NCBI GenBank assembly: GCA_029259655.1
Contig: JAJDET010000376.1
Coordinates: forward strand, 93,356-157,355
DNA: 64,000 nucleotides
From: Planctomycetota bacterium
Lineage (GTDB): Bacteria; Planctomycetota; UBA1135; GCA-002686595
Direction of reading: 5' to 3'
The translations under genes were made by a program, and so were the position numbers. Below are positions 35,801 to 43,021 of the stretch, one piece after another; position 1 is the first letter of the stretch; every line of letters begins with the position of its first letter. Under the pieces are notes generated by a model, which saw nothing but the letters and a program-made list of their open reading frames with translations, searched no databases and was not told the origin of the DNA.

Positions 35801-36445
35801 GAGGACCAGGGAGCCTTCGACATCGAAGCCCCCGCGTTCGACCCCCGCACAGACCTCTTGGTGGCGCTCACCGGCAGGGACGTCACCCTGAACGCCGTGG
35901 ACGCCCCCGGCGATCCGGACGAGAGCTTGGGCGGCGCGACCACCGTCCAGCCCCTGGCGGTCGTCCTGAGCGACCTGAAGCAGCTCTGGGACCACCCGGC
36001 AGGGGACGGCCTGACGGACGGCGTGGTCCAGTACCGGGCCGTCGACCTCGTCAACGTCGCCGTGACGCCTTCGAGCAGCGCCACGGTCACGAACTTCGAC
36101 ACCCAGACCGGAACCTGGGAAGTGCCGGCGGCCTACATCAGCACCCTGACCGAGTCTGAAAAAACAGCGCTCGCCCTCGGGTGGGAGGCCGACGCAGGCT
36201 CTCCGGACTACCAGGGCCCCCTGGCCAGCGACGCGGAGGCGCCGTCGGGTGTGGTCTTCACCTCGCCGACGACGCTGGCGGCCGCGGCGGAGGCGCCTGG
36301 GGCAGCCAGCCCGGTCGTTCTGGTCCCGCTGGGCGTCATCCGCCTGTGGCTGCGTAGAACCGTCTCCGCGGACGCAGAGACGTGGCCAGAAGACGACGGA
36401 GCTATTACCCTGACGGGCCTGCACACCGCAGGAGGGGTGAGCTGA
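32861..36445 (+). CDS. Tailspike with two right-handed beta-helix regions
   Basis: 1194 residues, the largest gene here. It begins YYFADDGDDSGAGSEGDPFKTI, the usual start of a parallel beta-helix; a second such start (TVYVNGSTGDNDGAGTFSAPKRTV) occurs near residue 445, so two helices are stacked. Many short strands with N/G turns (RNCAINFTGSSAVFLFE; VGRNTVYNCIAGLVLGK) fill both. It probably binds and may cleave surface polysaccharide. Catalytic residues cannot be named from sequence. It overlaps the gpI-like gene by eight bases. Confidence 0.8.
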   Translation: MADYYFADDGDDSGAGSEGDPFKTIVKLNTLVLAAGDTVNLKSLSLFNDAQLDVTVIATSGNHVTFQTYGGEYPAIIDGANAQHSVLISGSAAYIDWVNILFSNGDDFRCVGATGSDNITFTRCGFHGGSIACGQLSGDNTNWASAYCYVMDTNGDGFLASSATVASTWTVRHCRFRHVGRRSTGLNIGDALNPTNLGTIKAYDCWIDRCRRAFYGANTSGQNILERSFLDLDDDSGSSGLYIFQSGTGGMRVRNCAINFTGSSAVFLFESLTTGAFDIENCSIRASSTHASSAILVQLAGTTTVRNTSIQFESGWTAQVSATLGGSYVGSNNNYFRVGGASTDKLFQAAAESFDQWIGQRETGSRYGDPKYPATQHSDVSGTRLRVTDFIPSGISTLFLEGENLSLSPGFTDDVFGRTRAGGVAAWTVGAIEDSGTSGLDTVYVNGSTGDNDGAGTFSAPKRTVMAGVFAVNPGGRVVVQYGSGSYPLDYETFGEILAFKEVSVVGEGADYPSTVDLSSTIVPTIQSALTTSPGLWLTDATDFSLGSVYYLGFLDVNPHTVFDPDISGSDIRAVEVSSSSSLVAGKLWWDSTNSRLYYMAAQGGSPNPNPGSRGVRVAVRQDAVVDLVGDVVLENIRLAEWGSGGIRLGGTERSRVHRNLFALGAGPAVRAASGTARAVIERNKARLVGETPTSRVVNAQSAVDHGVIRLEETLECVVRHNDVDDYSGSGVLVHDSAGNNLVVLNKLGILSFGSARGAITVTTRKSGSRDFILRNLVNGAGGHAVFLESSENVLVGRNTVYNCIAGLVLGKTAGSPEGRMPRSCILQGNIVSETGKAAPSGLSPDTDWVTFLTDISPANGALLNDAAAISSAALTDAEKIDLATNTWRGNRYHRSPSVGTGDDPRFRFGDEYGDFGWWQDRASGWDESSAVGSPGFVDASSGDFHLDVDAGAAEQVEPLEPLMQGYAPALAFPPLLSTLEDQGAFDIEAPAFDPRTDLLVALTGRDVTLNAVDAPGDPDESLGGATTVQPLAVVLSDLKQLWDHPAGDGLTDGVVQYRAVDLVNVAVTPSSSATVTNFDTQTGTWEVPAAYISTLTESEKTALALGWEADAGSPDYQGPLASDAEAPSGVVFTSPTTLAAAAEAPGAASPVVLVPLGVIRLWLRRTVSADAETWPEDDGAITLTGLHTAGGVS

Positions 36446-37923
36446 TGAAGGATTTCGTCTTCGCAGCGAATGACGCCGAGCAGACGACGACGTCGACGAG
36501 CCTGATCGATGCTCTGGCGCTGCAGCTGCCGGGCAACCAGCTGAGCCCCCAGGACTGGCTCGTGATCTGGACGTGGGAGTTCCGCGGCGCGGTCGTAGAC
36601 ACTGAGTACGAGGTCAGCTACGACCTCGCGAGCTCGGCTGCGGTAGTGGTGGCCAACCAGAGAGCTGCGCCTCCTTCCAGCGTCAACCGGTGGGCTCTTG
36701 GGGCGTTCCATGTGTTCCGGGACCTGCCGGAGGACGTCGACCTCACCCTGAAGTACCGAAAGGCTTCTGGGGGCGGGTCAGCGCGGATCAAGAACGCCCG
36801 AATCTTGGCTATCCGCATTCCCAAGGGCCTGCAGGGCACCTTCGAGGACGTGTGGGAGGACTTCACCGCATCGCCCTCCGGGTCTCCGCTCGAGCCCGCG
36901 GCCGCGCGCACCGGGTGGGCGAAGATCTCCAAACGGGTTCAGCGTGGCAGGTACCTCGTCCTCGGGTCAGTGGACATCGACGCGCCGGCGGCGTCTGCCA
37001 GCATCATCACGGCGGGCCTCGAGGTGCTGAACACCGTCGTCAGCTCTGGCCCCCCTAAGCAGGCGGTCTCGCACGAGCAGAGGATCATCCCGCCGACGCT
37101 GACGACAGCATCAGGGGGATCCTTGGTCAGGCTGGGACGCCCCACGGACGCCGCAGTGGATCGGCGACACTCCTTCATGTGCATGGGGGTGGTGGAGCTC
37201 GAAGACGAACATGTCGTTGTCCAGATGATGGCCCAGACCGACAGCGCCACCTCTCCTTCTCCGTACGAGGTCCAGAGCGCGCGGACTTGCCTCATCCCTC
37301 TGGATGGCAATTGGGAATACGAGTTCGGACACGCACCGGACCGGTGGTCGTACAACGGAGACGTCGCCTCCGAGCACCTGAAAGAGGTGGCGGGACGGAC
37401 CATGGCGGGGGCCGCCAAGGACACGGCCCGCCTGGGGTTCGCCGTTGTTGCCCACGACACCTCTGCGGCCGGGGCTACCTCACAAGGAGCCATCCAGGAT
37501 CAGCTGAGTCCCGCTACGGAGTTGGTCAGCACCAGGGTGGACACCCTCGGATATGCCGATGGTGCGATCGAGATGGTGCTGGCGACGATGACCGCCGACA
37601 GTGGGTCCCTGGACCTGACGAAGAGGGAACCCAGCGGCGTGTCCCCGGGCGAGGCACATTTCGCTGCAGGAATGATTCTGTCTCTCATCGACGTCAAGTC
37701 GGGTCAGACGGACCTGCGCGCCGAACGGGAACTCGTGTACGATTGGGACCTTGCAGGAGCTCTTGATGGCGACCCCGCCGACATTTTCCAGGTGCTGAAG
37801 ATGCAGCGCCTCGCCGAAGAGGGGAAGCCGGTCACGACGATTCAAAGGTTGGAGCTCGTGAACGAGTGCGTGAGTCGCGGAAGGTTTGCGGTGACCGACT
37901 CGCTGCTGAGGAACAACGGCTAA
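36445..37923 (+). CDS. Beta-rich virion protein of unknown function
   Basis: 492 residues from ATG 36445, seven bases after AGGAGGGG; a longer frame from 36382 would overlap the spike gene and lacks a ribosome site. Mostly beta-strand (VIWTWEFRGAVVDTEYEVSYD, DVDLTLKYRKASGGG, RYLVLGSVDIDAP), so probably jelly-roll-like. Position after the tailspike suggests a fiber-associated or baseplate protein. Confidence 0.65.
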   Translation: MKDFVFAANDAEQTTTSTSLIDALALQLPGNQLSPQDWLVIWTWEFRGAVVDTEYEVSYDLASSAAVVVANQRAAPPSSVNRWALGAFHVFRDLPEDVDLTLKYRKASGGGSARIKNARILAIRIPKGLQGTFEDVWEDFTASPSGSPLEPAAARTGWAKISKRVQRGRYLVLGSVDIDAPAASASIITAGLEVLNTVVSSGPPKQAVSHEQRIIPPTLTTASGGSLVRLGRPTDAAVDRRHSFMCMGVVELEDEHVVVQMMAQTDSATSPSPYEVQSARTCLIPLDGNWEYEFGHAPDRWSYNGDVASEHLKEVAGRTMAGAAKDTARLGFAVVAHDTSAAGATSQGAIQDQLSPATELVSTRVDTLGYADGAIEMVLATMTADSGSLDLTKREPSGVSPGEAHFAAGMILSLIDVKSGQTDLRAERELVYDWDLAGALDGDPADIFQVLKMQRLAEEGKPVTTIQRLELVNECVSRGRFAVTDSLLRNNG

Positions 37924-38642
37924 TGATTCTGCAGGCCAAAGGACAGGTTTCCACGAGGCTCGGCAACGGGCCGTGGACACCGTTCCGCGACAACCTCGTC
38001 GTGACGTCGGGCGGCGCTGCTCTTGCAGCCGGCCTTGCGGCGCTGGACGGGAAGTCCAACGCGATGTTCCACGCGCTGGGCGTGGGGAGATTCCAGTGGG
38101 ACGCCGTTCTACCGAACCCGGCGAAGGACGATGCGGCTCTCGTAGATGAGTACTTCAGAGCGGCACCTTCGAACATCACCCACATCCTCGAGACTGAGGG
38201 TCTCCACGAGCCGACGTCGCCGACACCGAGCAACCAGCTCCGGTCCACCCTGTTCGCAACCATCGCGCCAGCGAACTTCTTGGGACGGCTCATCGAGATC
38301 ATCGCCGGACCCGGCACGGGTGATATCCGACAGATCACCGGCTACACTCCATCCGAAACGATCACTCTCGATTCGAATCTCTCGGCCACGCCTGACGCCA
38401 CCACGCGGTGGCGCTTGGGATCTGTCTCTTCCTCACCGACCGGGGTCATCGACGTGGAGACCACGTTCCCGGCTACGGAAGGAAACTCGGACGGCCAGAT
38501 CCGTGAGCAGGGGCTGTTCCTCGGAGCCGCCACGGCTGAGCTTGGTACCGGGACCATGCTGAGCATCATTCGGCATCCCGTCATCACCAAGTCGGGCCAG
38601 GACCTCACTCAGGTCTGGCGCCTGCGTATTGAAGTCGTCTGA
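37923..38642 (+). CDS. Tail fiber-region protein of unknown function
   Basis: 239 residues from ATG 37923, overlapping the previous stop (TAATG). The C-terminus has REQGLFLG and then TMLSIIRHPVITKSGQDL, a pattern (I.E.GLF...hPvi.Ks..l...W.i) found at the end of several phage fiber and baseplate proteins. The function is inferred from this and from position. Confidence 0.6.
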   Translation: MILQAKGQVSTRLGNGPWTPFRDNLVVTSGGAALAAGLAALDGKSNAMFHALGVGRFQWDAVLPNPAKDDAALVDEYFRAAPSNITHILETEGLHEPTSPTPSNQLRSTLFATIAPANFLGRLIEIIAGPGTGDIRQITGYTPSETITLDSNLSATPDATTRWRLGSVSSSPTGVIDVETTFPATEGNSDGQIREQGLFLGAATAELGTGTMLSIIRHPVITKSGQDLTQVWRLRIEVV

Positions 38643-38657
38643 TGGGGGGACGATCTG

Positions 38658-40607
38658 ATGGGTAGGCAAGAAGGAAACTACAGCGTCCCCGCGGGCCACG
38701 TGCACGACGAGCTCCGGCAGTTCGTGCACATGCTCCAGCAGGAAGCGGCGCCGATCATGGACGTGCTCGTCAACACGTTCTCGAGGACGGCGTACGTTCT
38801 GCTCAGGCGCGTTCTTCAGAACGCCATGGGTCCGGCTGGCGGGCCATACGCGAAGTTCAAGGTCCAGGGTGTCGATGCGTCGATAAGCGCTGTCCAGAAC
38901 TTCAAGATCGCCGGCGGGGACGGCACCACTGCCGACGGCGGCGTGGGATCAGACCTCGACCACGAGGGCCCGGCGCGATTCTTCCTCGGCGGGCACATGG
39001 CCCTGTTCGCGAGCGACAGGAACTTCCGAGACAACTCCATTGCTCGGCCCCCCGCCCACTCCACACTCACGGCGATCGTCGGGAACGTCATCACCGACAC
39101 GTCGGCATTCTTTGGGGTCTACGGAGACACCTTGGTCGGTCGGCCGTTCTACCCCGACATCACCCTCACGAACGATGACTCCGGAACAGGCCCCGTCGGG
39201 TTCGACATTCTGACGGTCTCGGATGAGAACACTCTCGTCCTCGATCTCGATGCGCCAAGGAACGCCGACGGCACCGCTTCGACGATGTCGCCGACACCGG
39301 TGACCTTGGCAGAGATGGGCGTGCTCGCAGGCGCGACCTACCGGATTGGACTCACGACACCTGCAGCAGGAACCCGCGTAGACACCGTGATCCTCGACGT
39401 CTACGAAGACGAGGTCGACGGAGACGAAGACCCTATTCTCAACCGCTCGGTCGAAGGAACGGCAACGCCGTCAGCCAACGCGATGGCGGTGAAGCAGCGC
39501 ATCGAGGTGCTGCAGGGTCTGAGCGCGAAGGCGTCTCCGTCTCCCCACGGTGACTTTCCACTGTACTACACCCGGAGAAACGATCGCGATGGCCGCGTGC
39601 ATCATCGAGTGGCGCTTGCTCTGATCACCCGGACGGCAGGACAGGACAGCATCTCCGATGCCTCACCATCCGACATCGAGAACCTCGAAGTCGCGACGAA
39701 CGATCTGTGGGCGCTCACCTTCGGAACGCTCCCTCCCCGCATCACCGACACGTCCATCTTGGACGCGAACAGCGGTGGTTCGGACCTCGCACCAGGGAAC
39801 TACGGAGGCCAGCCGCTCGAGATTGGGCGGCTCCTCCTTCAGATGCTGGGCAACGTATCGGACCAGCAGAACGAAGCGTTCCAGAACGCGGGAGACCACG
39901 TCAATCAGGCCGGAATCGTTCAGGCTGGCGACCCCGGTGTCGGCAGCGGTCCCTACGGCGCGTCCCCCAACGATGGCCGTCATGTGGGGCTGTTCACGAA
40001 CGAAGAACTCGGAGCGATCCTCAACGCGATCGACATGCAGCAGGCCAGTGCGGCGACGGCGAACGCTCTGCTGTCGAAGCAGGGGCACAAGGGCTCCCAG
40101 GCGAACGACGGCGCGACGCCCTCCGGCGCCATCGGCGACCACGCGAACCCGACGGGCGTGATCTCCTGGCCGTCGAGGTTCAACAACCTCTTCGTTCCCT
40201 ACACCTCGAACATCGATGTGGTGACTCTCGGGTCGAGCACGATCGCTGTCGGGTACGGGTTCACGGAGTACCACCAGTCTGACTCCGATGGGTTCCCGCT
40301 CGCCGGCGGCGGTACGCCGGCAATCCCCAACAACGCGACGGCGTTGTTCGAGGATCTCGGTATTCCCATCGAGGGCATCAATCTTGGACCCTATGTCACG
40401 ACGTCGCAGATCAAGGCGAAGTACGCCGTGTTCTGCATGGCGGGGCTGTCGGGCGGTCTGGCCAACGGTAGTCAGGACCTCGAAGGTATCGTGAGACTCC
40501 GTGACTGGAGTGTCGTGAACAACCAGCTCAGCGTCCGCGTCGACGTTTGGGTCGACGACTCTGAACGCTTCGGAGTCTGGGGATCAGTGATTCTGGTCTC
40601 CAGATAG
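38658..40607 (+). CDS. Large virion protein (DUF4815-like in part)
   Basis: 649 residues after GGGGGA. The N-terminal 60 residues are helical. The segment VILDVYEDEVDGDEDPIL, residues about 245-262, recalls a motif of phage baseplate/fiber proteins of the DUF4815 type. The rest is beta-rich with Asp/Gly loops. Position at the end of the tail module suggests a long fiber or baseplate rim protein. Confidence 0.65.
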   Translation: MGRQEGNYSVPAGHVHDELRQFVHMLQQEAAPIMDVLVNTFSRTAYVLLRRVLQNAMGPAGGPYAKFKVQGVDASISAVQNFKIAGGDGTTADGGVGSDLDHEGPARFFLGGHMALFASDRNFRDNSIARPPAHSTLTAIVGNVITDTSAFFGVYGDTLVGRPFYPDITLTNDDSGTGPVGFDILTVSDENTLVLDLDAPRNADGTASTMSPTPVTLAEMGVLAGATYRIGLTTPAAGTRVDTVILDVYEDEVDGDEDPILNRSVEGTATPSANAMAVKQRIEVLQGLSAKASPSPHGDFPLYYTRRNDRDGRVHHRVALALITRTAGQDSISDASPSDIENLEVATNDLWALTFGTLPPRITDTSILDANSGGSDLAPGNYGGQPLEIGRLLLQMLGNVSDQQNEAFQNAGDHVNQAGIVQAGDPGVGSGPYGASPNDGRHVGLFTNEELGAILNAIDMQQASAATANALLSKQGHKGSQANDGATPSGAIGDHANPTGVISWPSRFNNLFVPYTSNIDVVTLGSSTIAVGYGFTEYHQSDSDGFPLAGGGTPAIPNNATALFEDLGIPIEGINLGPYVTTSQIKAKYAVFCMAGLSGGLANGSQDLEGIVRLRDWSVVNNQLSVRVDVWVDDSERFGVWGSVILVSR

Positions 40608-40617
40608 GAGGACGAGC

Positions 40618-41004
40618 ATGTCCGCGCGCCAAATCGTTTCCGCCCTGGCAGTAACATCCGCGATCCCCGACGTGCGTTCGGGTCTCGTGCGGGTGGCCAG
40701 AGGTACGCCGAAAGCCTTGTTCACGGTTCAGGTGAGTCTGCAGGCGGCTGCGTCCGGGACGAACGCGCTGCACGTCACCGCAGAACACGTCCCCAATCCC
40801 GGAGACGGGGAGACCGCGTGGATCCACGTGGAGATCAAGGACCCCGACACGTTCGAGTCCATGGTGGTCGACGAGGTCGGCGCGGGCTCCGTCTTCACCC
40901 GATCCGTCGAGCTCCCCAGCTGTGGGGGAACGTACCGGTTCCGTTTCCGTCGTTCGGGAACGGGGTCCAACGTCTTCGTCGTGACCGCATTCGCCGCGCC
41001 GTAG
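40618..41004 (+). CDS. Small beta-rich virion-region protein
   Basis: 128 residues with a strong TAGGAGGAC ribosome site. It reads as a single beta sandwich (FTVQVSLQAAASGTNALHVTAEHV in parts; GTYRFRFRRSGTGSNVFVVTAFA). It ends the structural block before the small membrane proteins. No family recognised. Confidence 0.6.
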   Translation: MSARQIVSALAVTSAIPDVRSGLVRVARGTPKALFTVQVSLQAAASGTNALHVTAEHVPNPGDGETAWIHVEIKDPDTFESMVVDEVGAGSVFTRSVELPSCGGTYRFRFRRSGTGSNVFVVTAFAAP

Positions 41005-41026
41005 TCACCCGCACAGGAGCAGGTCT

Positions 41027-41338
41027 TTGTTCTTTCTCGAGACCGACGTAAACGGTGCGCTGGCGGGCGCCCTGGTGGCGACCCTGGCTACGGTCACGGG
41101 ACTCGCAGCGTGGCTTGTGCGCACCTCAGGTTCGCGTCAAGTTAAGGCTGTCGGTGATCTCACCGGCAAGATTGGAGATCTCGCCAAGACTCTCGCTGAG
41201 TGGGCTCACCGCGACGAGATCGTGCACATCGAGTCCCGCCAGAAGTACGACGATGTGATTCGGAGACTCAGTGACATAGAGGCCAAGCTCAACGAGATCA
41301 TCACCCGGGAGCGCAGCAGCTCTGGCAAGGACACTTGA
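41027..41338 (+). CDS. Small membrane protein with coiled coil (holin candidate)
   Basis: 103 residues from TTG 41027, seven bases after AGGAG. One hydrophobic segment lies at about 10-30 (ALAGALVATLATVTGLAAWLV), followed by a charged helical tail with heptads (IRRLSDIEAKLNEIITRE). One membrane helix plus a coiled coil fits class III holins or spanin/antiholin-like proteins at the end of late operons. No endolysin is next to it, so the role is uncertain. Confidence 0.55.
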   Translation: MFFLETDVNGALAGALVATLATVTGLAAWLVRTSGSRQVKAVGDLTGKIGDLAKTLAEWAHRDEIVHIESRQKYDDVIRRLSDIEAKLNEIITRERSSSGKDT

Positions 41339-41339
41339 G

Positions 41340-41606
41340 ATGATGACCGCACTGCTATTGACTGGAGTGGGCATCTTCGTCGTCAGCATGGTGGCCATTA
41401 TCTTGGTTGTCCGAAGCCAAGGCCGCCAGCTTGTGAGAGGTGTGGGTGACGCGCTTGCAAAAGTGGGCACTGCTCAGACCGCTCTCGACCACAACTTGGT
41501 GACGGTGTACCCCAGGCCCACGAGCGACCCCACAGTGACTCAAGTCATTCCGAGGGTCGCGGTGCCTGTTGGTACGAGTCCACTGAGCGTTGAAAGAACC
41601 CTGTAG
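41340..41606 (+). CDS. Small single-pass membrane protein
   Basis: 88 residues. An N-terminal transmembrane helix (LLLTGVGIFVVSMVAIILVV) is followed by a short polar domain. It starts right after the previous stop, so the two are probably co-translated and may form a lysis or membrane pair. Its last 62 bases overlap the end of the convergent minus-strand gene. Confidence 0.5.
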   Translation: MMTALLLTGVGIFVVSMVAIILVVRSQGRQLVRGVGDALAKVGTAQTALDHNLVTVYPRPTSDPTVTQVIPRVAVPVGTSPLSVERTL

Positions 41607-41781
41607 GGGCCTTCCACAGATCCCTGCAGGACCATGCGGCGATCGCCTGAGGGAACACCGCGGCGATGCGTGCGCGCTGCTCGTCTGACGCCAGGATGAT
41701 GGCGTGTGCGAGGTGTCGGTTGAACCCCGGGTTTCCGAGGTAGTGGCGGAAGCTTCCGGGCTCAGGTGTTTTTGGCGTCAT
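41545..41781 (-). CDS. Small protein in the minus-strand operon
   Basis: 78 residues from ATG at 41781, preceded on that strand by AGAGAGGAG. It is helical (HLAHAIILASDEQRARIAAVFPQAIAAW), of a type seen in many phages but without known function. Its start lies inside the 3' end of the AcrVA2-like gene (20-base overlap), so the two are co-transcribed. The 3' end overlaps the convergent membrane protein gene. Confidence 0.6.
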   Translation of the reverse strand: MTPKTPEPGSFRHYLGNPGFNRHLAHAIILASDEQRARIAAVFPQAIAAWSCRDLWKAPTGFFQRSVDSYQQAPRPSE

Positions 41782-42925
41782 GCTCCTCTCTATCGGCAAC
41801 GACTCGGTAGGACTTGTGGAATAGTTTCGCGGCGTCCCTGTTCTTCCGGTAGGGCTTGATCCAGGTCCAGCGCCGTTGGGCGTTCCCCTCGCCGTGCGCT
41901 TGGTGGCGCCAGTGGCCCCGGACGTCGAACTGGTGGGCGTACTTGCTCCGCCCGCCGCCGGGTACTCCTGCAGGCGACTGCATCGAACGTCCGACGACGA
42001 CGTACGGCAGCGAGGAACACTTGCCCTTTCTCTTCAGCGCCTTGCGAGCCTTCTTGCCCGACGGCACCACGATCTCGGAGGAGGGCGGCGGCCGCTGCTC
42101 TGTGTCAGCTCCTGGCGATCCGAGGTACAGGACCGTGTTGATGGCGAGATTCATCAGCTCGTGCGGCCGCATGTTCGGGTCGATCCGTTCGGTGTGGCCC
42201 TCGACGAAGTCTTTGCTGGACACGACGGTGTCGCTGTCATCCCAGCGCTTGAAGATCCAGAAGATGTTTCCGGCCCCGCACAGCTCCATCGGCATGCCGT
42301 CTTCGGATACCGCCGTGCCGCTCTCGACGTCGAGCTCTCGCTCTCTGGATGCGAGCAGCGCCGATGACGTCGAGTGCTCGGACACAAAGAGGAACCGAAG
42401 GTACTTCTTTGGGAGAGAGTCCATGTCGTCCCCCATGAGCAGACTCGGGTGCTCCGTCGTTTCGTAGATGTACGCCCCCTTCAAGGGAATCGAAGACTGA
42501 TCGGCTGCCAAGGACAGCTGTATGCCAGACCCCTCCCACGTGACGTAGATGGATCGGAAGGGCAGCTTGAAGTGCCCCTTCTTTATCCTGAAGTCGGTCT
42601 GCCGAAGGGCGTTCGTCAGTCCTGGCGTGACGCGGAACACTTTCTGCGTCCGCCAGAAGCAGAAGAGGGCCAGCTCCTCGTTGAGGATCTGGTTCAGCAT
42701 GTTCTGGTCGGTGTCACCGGACTCGACGAGCCTCATAGCGCTTGCGACGATTGGATGATGCTCGGCTATGTGCGCGGCACCGACGTCTGCCGGGAGCATC
42801 CGGTCGAGCTTCCGGTAGACGACATCCCTGTTCAGGTCGGAGAAGTTCCTCCCGCCCAGCCAAGCCTGTCGGCTGGTGGCCAGCTCGAAGTGGAGCAGAT
42901 CCACGAGTTCTACTTTCTTGCCCAT
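41762..42925 (-). CDS. AcrVA2-family-like protein (possible counter-defence)
   Basis: 387 residues from ATG 42925; a GTG at 42931 is also possible. The C-terminal motif, residues about 335-360, RGHWR...GEG....W.WIKPY, recalls the RGHW...QG.G....RW motif at the end of the AcrVA2 anti-CRISPR. The N-terminus (LLHFELATSRQAW) and the PFRSIYVTWEGSGI strand also fit what I remember of that family's phage relatives. AcrVA2 lowers Cas12a biogenesis; many homologues have unknown targets. It is the only long minus-strand gene and has its own operator-bearing promoter placed so close that the transcript may be leaderless. Confidence 0.6.
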   Translation of the reverse strand: MGKKVELVDLLHFELATSRQAWLGGRNFSDLNRDVVYRKLDRMLPADVGAAHIAEHHPIVASAMRLVESGDTDQNMLNQILNEELALFCFWRTQKVFRVTPGLTNALRQTDFRIKKGHFKLPFRSIYVTWEGSGIQLSLAADQSSIPLKGAYIYETTEHPSLLMGDDMDSLPKKYLRFLFVSEHSTSSALLASRERELDVESGTAVSEDGMPMELCGAGNIFWIFKRWDDSDTVVSSKDFVEGHTERIDPNMRPHELMNLAINTVLYLGSPGADTEQRPPPSSEIVVPSGKKARKALKRKGKCSSLPYVVVGRSMQSPAGVPGGGRSKYAHQFDVRGHWRHQAHGEGNAQRRWTWIKPYRKNRDAAKLFHKSYRVVADREEHDAKNT

Positions 42926-42931
42926 GCGCAC

Positions 42932-42960
42932 ACTGTACGGCGATCACCGGTATTTTTCAA
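42932..42960 (-). promoter_or_regulatory. Minus-strand promoter with embedded operator
   Basis: On the minus strand: TTGAAA (-35), 17-base spacer ending in the operator CGGTGATCGCCG, then TACAGT (-10). The -10 ends six or seven bases before ATG 42925, so transcription should begin about at the start codon. The operator occupies 42938-42949. Confidence 0.7.
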
Positions 42961-42964
42961 GGGG

Positions 42965-42992
42965 TTGAATTGTTCGGCGATCACCGTATAGT
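42965..42992 (+). promoter_or_regulatory. Promoter for GHKL-peptidase gene, with operator
   Basis: TTGAAT (42965-42970), 16-base spacer, TATAGT (42987-42992). The spacer ends with CGGCGATCACCG (42975-42986) directly before the -10. It is back to back with the minus-strand promoter; the two operator copies start 37 bases apart. The leader carries AGGAG at 43010. Confidence 0.8.
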
Positions 42993-43021
42993 GGTGGAGG
43001 ACTTTCACCAGGAGAACTCCC

